DNA from: Prolixibacteraceae bacterium
GTDB taxonomy: Bacteria; Bacteroidota; Bacteroidia; Bacteroidales; Prolixibacteraceae
Direction: 5' to 3'
Assembly: GCA_023229575.1 (NCBI GenBank)
Contig: JALNYZ010000036.1
Span: 1 to 36,541 of the forward strand
Length of the DNA stretch: 36,541 nucleotides
In this document: positions 32,731 through 36,541 of the stretch, in pieces
How positions within the stretch are numbered: position 1 is the stretch's first letter
Layout: each line of letters begins with the position of its first letter
Position numbers and translations under genes: made by a program
The notes under the pieces: generated by a model
The model's database searches: none
What the model was told of the DNA's origin: nothing
What the model saw: only the letters and a program-made list of their open reading frames with translations

Positions 32731-33930
32731 ATGGAATCGATCAGAGAGATATACAAGATTGGATATGGCCCTTCATCCAGCCATACCATGGGTCCAAAAA
32801 AAGCAGCAGAGCAGTTTTTGCAGAAAAATCCCGATGCTTCCTCATACAGGGTCACCCTTTATGGAAGTCTTGCGGCAACAGGTAAAGGGCACCTGACTGA
32901 TTTAGCCATTATCAATACCTTGAAGCCACAACCGGTAGCGTTTGAATGGCTGCCGGCCGTTTTCCTTCCCAGACATCCTAATGCGCTGAAATTTGAATCG
33001 TTGGATGCAGCCAAAAATGTAATTGACAGATGGGTAGCCTATTCAGTTGGTGGGGGTTCGATCGTTGATGATCAGACAGTTACCGAAACAAGGCAGGTTT
33101 ATCCTGACACCAAAATGGACGCTATCCTGAGCTGGTGTTACGACAATGGCAAGAGTTTGTGGGAATATGTTGAAGAGCACGAAGATCCAGATTTCTGGGA
33201 TTACCTTAATGAAGTATGGAAGGTAATGCAAAATGCCATAAAGCGCGGACTTGAGACCGAAGGGCCTCTTCCAGGAATTCTCAACTATCCGAGAAAGGCA
33301 TGTGCCTATTACGAAAAAACCAGGTATTACGAACCGGATATTAAGAAGCGAGGGATGCTCTATGCTTATGCACTTGCGGTGTCGGAAGAGAATGCCGCCG
33401 GAGGTTTGATTGTGACAGCACCAACCTGTGGGGCTTGTGGGGTCATGCCCTCGGTACTCAAATATTCCAGTAAGTTTTACAAGATGTCGGACAAGAAAAT
33501 ACTTAAAGCCTTGGCAACAGCCGGTATTGTTGGGAACATCGTAAAAACCAATGCCTCCATTTCCGGAGCAGAAGTTGGTTGTCAGGGGGAGGTTGGAACA
33601 GCCTGTGCCATGGCTTCGGCGGCTGCAACACAGATGAGCGGAGGAAGTATTTTTCAGGTTGAATATGCAGCTGAAATGGGACTGGAACATCACCTGGGCT
33701 TAACCTGTGATCCAGTTGCCGGTTTGGTGCAGGTGCCCTGCATCGAGCGAAACGCCTTTGCTGCCGCACGTGCGATCAACCACAACAACTATTCGATGCT
33801 TTCAGATGGACGACACATGATCAGTTTTGATAAGATTGTTCAAACCATGGCACAGACGGGTCATGATTTGCCCTCCATTTACAAGGAGACTTCCGAAGGC
33901 GGACTGGCACATTTCCATTTACTTAAATAA
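32731..33930 (+). CDS. sdaA: L-serine ammonia-lyase, iron-sulfur-dependent, single chain
   Basis: Deaminates L-serine to pyruvate and ammonia with an oxygen-labile 4Fe-4S cluster. The 399-residue chain joins the beta part (about 1-150: YKIGYGPSSSHTMGP) and the catalytic alpha part (about 165-399: TAPTCGACGVMPSV, SGAEVGCQGEVGTACAMAS, DPVAGLVQVPCIERN). The cluster cysteines would be 284, 326 and 337; their spacings of 42 and 11 fit the bacterial enzymes. It is shorter than the 454 residues of E. coli SdaA but looks complete. It is a single gene between the GroES-like gene and htpG, ended by a terminator shared with htpG. Confidence 0.95.
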   Translation: MESIREIYKIGYGPSSSHTMGPKKAAEQFLQKNPDASSYRVTLYGSLAATGKGHLTDLAIINTLKPQPVAFEWLPAVFLPRHPNALKFESLDAAKNVIDRWVAYSVGGGSIVDDQTVTETRQVYPDTKMDAILSWCYDNGKSLWEYVEEHEDPDFWDYLNEVWKVMQNAIKRGLETEGPLPGILNYPRKACAYYEKTRYYEPDIKKRGMLYAYALAVSEENAAGGLIVTAPTCGACGVMPSVLKYSSKFYKMSDKKILKALATAGIVGNIVKTNASISGAEVGCQGEVGTACAMASAAATQMSGGSIFQVEYAAEMGLEHHLGLTCDPVAGLVQVPCIERNAFAAARAINHNNYSMLSDGRHMISFDKIVQTMAQTGHDLPSIYKETSEGGLAHFHLLK

Positions 33931-33957
33931 AAAAGGAGCATTTGCCCCTTTTTTATT
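33931..33957. terminator. Terminator between sdaA and htpG
   Basis: AAAAAAGG-A-GC and GC-C-CCTTTTTT pair around ATTT immediately after the sdaA stop codon. The A and T runs let it work on both strands for the convergent htpG transcript. Confidence 0.85.
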
Positions 33958-33972
33958 TAAAGTGTGCCAATG

Positions 33973-36027
33973 TTATTTAATCAGTTCTATACTACGCTTT
34001 ACAAAGTTGGCCAATGCTTCTCCTTTCAGCATGTTGTTCGCAAGGAAAGCCAGATCGACCAATTGGTTGGCCAAGGGATTTGAGGCACCAAACTGCTCCA
34101 GCTTTTCACGCCTTTCGGCTTCAATTTTGGAGATGTTGTCCCTGGTCTCATTCAAAAGATCCTTCTCCTCCTGTGTAATCTCCTCATCTTTTTTGCCCTC
34201 TTTCAGTTTTTCCAGGGAGCTTTTTTGATCATTTAATTTGGACAATTCACTACGGAGTTTGGTGAGTTCGCTACTGAGTTGTGAATCCTTATCGGCCACA
34301 ACCTTCTTCACCAAAGGATGGGAAAGGTTAACTACAAGGTTATAGCTATCCGGCATCTCACCATAGAAACTCATCCCTGCCTGCATTTTGGACATGTCTT
34401 TCATGCGGCGCATGAACTCATTTTGCGTGATCACCATAGGAGATCCTGTATCTCCCAAATTTTGGAAGTCGATAATAAATTGTCCACGTTCTTTTGGGAT
34501 CACTGCCTGGAAAATAGGGCTCAGTTCATTCTTCTCCTCAGCCGTCATCACTGTCTGGTCATGATCATCCTTGGCTATCAGTTTCTCGACGACATCTGCA
34601 TCCACCCTCACAAAATGGGACTCGGGATATTTCTGTTCGAAATGATTGAGAAGAGGGGTTGCCAGCACATCGTCCATCAGCAAGACATCGTAACCCTTGC
34701 TTTTTGCAGCCTCAATAAAGCTGAATTGTGCCTCCACATTCGTGGCATAGAGATAAACCAGCTTTTTGTTCTTATCTGTTTGGTTACCTTCAATCAGTGA
34801 TTTGTACTCATCCCAGGTAAAGAGCTTGTTTTCGGTATTTGTGAAGAAGAAGAATTTCAATGCTTTCTCGTAGAATTTTTCATCTGTAAGCATTCCGTAC
34901 TCAATAAACAGCTTCAAGTCATTCCATTTCTCTTCCAGCTCGGTCCTCTTCTCTTTAAAAATATCCTGAAGACGGTCCGCTACCTTTTTGGTAATGTGGC
35001 TACTGATCTTCTTTACATTTGAGTCATTCTGGAGGTATGAACGCGAAACGTTCAGCGGTATATCGGGCGAGTCAAGCACACCATGGAGCAAAGTCAGGAA
35101 TTCAGGAACAATTCCTTCGACCGAGTCAGTAACATATACCTGATTGCTGTAAAGCTGGATCTTGTTTTTTTGGACTTCAAAATTGTTTTTCAACTTCGGA
35201 AAGTAGAGAATTCCCGTCAGGTTAAAAGGATAATCCACGTTCAGGTGAATGTTGAACAATGGCTCATCGGCCATAGGATAAAGCTGGCGGTAAAAATTGG
35301 TGTAATCCTCTTCTTTCAGGTCTACTGGTTTTTTGGTCCAGGCAGGAGCTATATCATTGATTTGATTGTCGGCTTCGGTATCTTCATATTTGCCATCTTT
35401 CCACTCCTTCTTCTTTCCGAATACAACAGGAACCGGCAGAAACTTACAATATTTATTCAGCAATTCAGTAATCCGGGATTCTTCCAAAAATTCCAGGGAA
35501 TCCGAATTAATGTGCATGATAATATCAGTACCCACGCTCACTTTTTCTGTCTCTTCCATCATAAATTCAGGAGAACCATCGCAAACCCACCGAACAGCCT
35601 TCGAATTCTTCTTGTAAGATTTTGAAATAATCTCCACCTCTTCTGAAACCATGAAGGAGGAGTAGAACCCTAATCCAAAATGGCCAATGATGGCATTTGC
35701 ATCGTTCTTGTATTTTTTCAGGAACTCGTCTGCACCCGAAAAGGCGATCTGGTTAATGTACTTTTCAACTTCATCCGCTGTCATTCCAATACCGTTATCC
35801 GACACCGTAAGTGTTTTTTGCGACTTGTCGATGGATACTTTGACACTCAAAGCATCCATTTGGCCACTGTATTTACCTGCAGAAGCCAAAGTTTTGAGCT
35901 TTTGGGTGGCGTCTACGGCGTTGGAAACGATCTCACGAAGAAAAATATCGTGATCAGAATAGAGAAATTTTTTAATAATTGGGAAAAGGTTTTCACTGGT
36001 AACCCCTATTTTTCCTTTCATATTCAA
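33973..36027 (-). CDS. htpG: HSP90-family molecular chaperone HtpG
   Basis: ATP-dependent cytosolic chaperone, 684 residues, somewhat longer than E. coli HtpG (624). The N-terminal GHKL ATPase has LREIVSNAVDATQKL near 30, DNGIGM near 78 and GHFGLGFYSSFMV near 115. A middle domain (about 225-500) carries the SRSYLQND motif with the ATP-contacting arginine. The C-terminal dimerisation domain is interrupted by a charged coiled-coil-like stretch (about 590-660: ELTKLRSELSKLNDQKSSLEKL, then EEITQEEKD) that accounts for the extra length, as is usual in Bacteroidetes. Start at Met1 or Met3. Monocistronic. Confidence 0.97.
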   Translation of the reverse strand: MNMKGKIGVTSENLFPIIKKFLYSDHDIFLREIVSNAVDATQKLKTLASAGKYSGQMDALSVKVSIDKSQKTLTVSDNGIGMTADEVEKYINQIAFSGADEFLKKYKNDANAIIGHFGLGFYSSFMVSEEVEIISKSYKKNSKAVRWVCDGSPEFMMEETEKVSVGTDIIMHINSDSLEFLEESRITELLNKYCKFLPVPVVFGKKKEWKDGKYEDTEADNQINDIAPAWTKKPVDLKEEDYTNFYRQLYPMADEPLFNIHLNVDYPFNLTGILYFPKLKNNFEVQKNKIQLYSNQVYVTDSVEGIVPEFLTLLHGVLDSPDIPLNVSRSYLQNDSNVKKISSHITKKVADRLQDIFKEKRTELEEKWNDLKLFIEYGMLTDEKFYEKALKFFFFTNTENKLFTWDEYKSLIEGNQTDKNKKLVYLYATNVEAQFSFIEAAKSKGYDVLLMDDVLATPLLNHFEQKYPESHFVRVDADVVEKLIAKDDHDQTVMTAEEKNELSPIFQAVIPKERGQFIIDFQNLGDTGSPMVITQNEFMRRMKDMSKMQAGMSFYGEMPDSYNLVVNLSHPLVKKVVADKDSQLSSELTKLRSELSKLNDQKSSLEKLKEGKKDEEITQEEKDLLNETRDNISKIEAERREKLEQFGASNPLANQLVDLAFLANNMLKGEALANFVKRSIELIK

Positions 36028-36415
36028 TACTATTTTAAGTTAAAGATTTCTTTTGACAACTGGTTTGATCAAAGCATGTGCCAATAGGTTCCGGCTGACT
36101 ATATGGCAGATTCAGGACAGAAACCTATCTCCAGTTTTCAATGTTGGCTGAAAATTTGTCAATGGAAGTCGACTGGGAACATTTGAGCGTTGAGAATTGA
36201 GTGCGGAAAGTTGTGAGCTATGAGATATAAGACTTGAGGTAGGCGACATAAACCGATGTTCACTTCAAGGTATTGATCAATAGTATCTTACTTTATCCTT
36301 TCCCCCTTTATCCTTTATCCTTTTTTTCACGTTCATTTCCAAAAGCAATAACCACCTCAATTTTCTAAGGTGTATAAAATGGTGAATTTATGGATTTGAG
36401 AAGTGGAAAAAATTG
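36028..36415. other. 388-bp gap between tRNA-Trp and htpG
   Basis: No gene seen. The part next to htpG should hold its promoter. Simple-sequence words GTTGAGAATTGAG (about 36188) and TTTATCCTTT runs (36291-36322) resemble the TTTATCC run near 24018-24050. Confidence 0.6.
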
Positions 36416-36488
36416 CACGGGAGGAGCGACTCGAACGCCCGACACCTGGTTTTGGAGACCAGTGCTCTACCGACTGAGCTACACCCGT
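36416..36488 (-). tRNA. tRNA-Trp (anticodon CCA)
   Basis: A 73-nt cloverleaf on the minus strand: acceptor ACGGGTG/CTCCCGT with one T-T mismatch at the sixth pair, D arm GCTC...GAGC, anticodon stem CTGGT/ACCAG with loop CTCCAAA giving CCA, T arm GGGCG-TTCGAGT-CGCTC, discriminator G. No encoded CCA end. Confidence 0.95.
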
Positions 36489-36493
36489 ATCTG

Positions 36494-36541
36494 CGGAGAG
36501 AGAGGGATTCGAACCCCCGGTACCTCACGGTACAACGGTTT
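36494..36541 (-). tRNA. 3' part of a class II tRNA, probably tRNA-Ser (cut by window end)
   Basis: On the minus strand the visible 48 nt show the end of the anticodon arm, a long variable arm with stem GTACC/GGTAC, the T arm GGGGG-TTCGAAT-CCCTC, the acceptor strand TCTCTCC and discriminator G. A long variable arm with G73 points to serine rather than leucine or tyrosine. The anticodon is outside the window. It is 5 bp upstream of tRNA-Trp, so both are probably in one transcript. Confidence 0.85.

Overview
The window looks like a chromosome segment of an anaerobic or microaerophilic Bacteroidetes bacterium (Bacteroidales/Marinilabiliales type is my best guess). The reasons: genes start with AT-rich leaders and no Shine-Dalgarno sequence; at least one good match to the Bacteroidetes promoter (TTTG, about 20 nt, TAnnTTTG) is present; the proteins are Bacteroidetes-like (fused ResB-CcsA, pyruvate phosphate dikinase, one-chain iron-sulfur serine dehydratase, class II superoxide reductase); and intergenic regions carry imperfect inverted repeats built on ACACAGAG, GCAAAGAGCGC and CACTAAGACAC-like words.

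Layout. 1-8.2 kb: pyruvate phosphate dikinase, a cytochrome c maturation fusion protein, an OB-fold lipoprotein, and a divergent oxidoreductase/HxlR regulator pair with two candidate operators. 8.2-11.7 kb: a thioredoxin-like lipoprotein, an AlbA_2/RecG-like regulator with an internal 54-bp tandem repeat, a small membrane protein, and several repeat elements. 11.7-19.4 kb: an accessory, visibly AT-richer region. It encodes a Ser/Thr kinase fused to a SAMHD1-like HD phosphohydrolase, a DPPY-type methyltransferase with a long unrecognised N-terminus, two tandem KilA-N genes (one truncated, one interrupted by an in-frame amber codon) and a BRO-N/DinD-like gene. 19.4-30.2 kb: secreted S9 prolyl peptidase, glutamate synthase small and large subunits, argininosuccinate lyase. 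30.2-32.6 kb: an oxidative stress cluster (PerR, peroxiredoxin, superoxide reductase) and a GroES-like protein. 32.7-36.5 kb: serine ammonia-lyase, HtpG, then tRNA-Trp and a truncated class II tRNA, probably Ser.

How the genes work together. PPDK, glutamate synthase, argininosuccinate lyase and serine dehydratase are central carbon and nitrogen metabolism. PerR, peroxiredoxin and superoxide reductase form a coherent peroxide/superoxide defence of an oxygen-sensitive cell; a 7-1-7 palindrome between perR and the peroxiredoxin gene is a likely PerR box. The kinase-HD protein and neighbouring methyltransferase look like a candidate nucleotide-depletion or phage-defence module; this is inferred from domains and context, not shown.

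Most unusual signals: (1) the kinase-dNTPase fusion beside the methyltransferase; (2) long palindromes inside the coding sequences of all three KilA-N/BRO-N genes, two of them at the same codon position but with different arm sequences; (3) a 21-nt palindromic unit inserted cleanly into two unrelated intergenic repeats.
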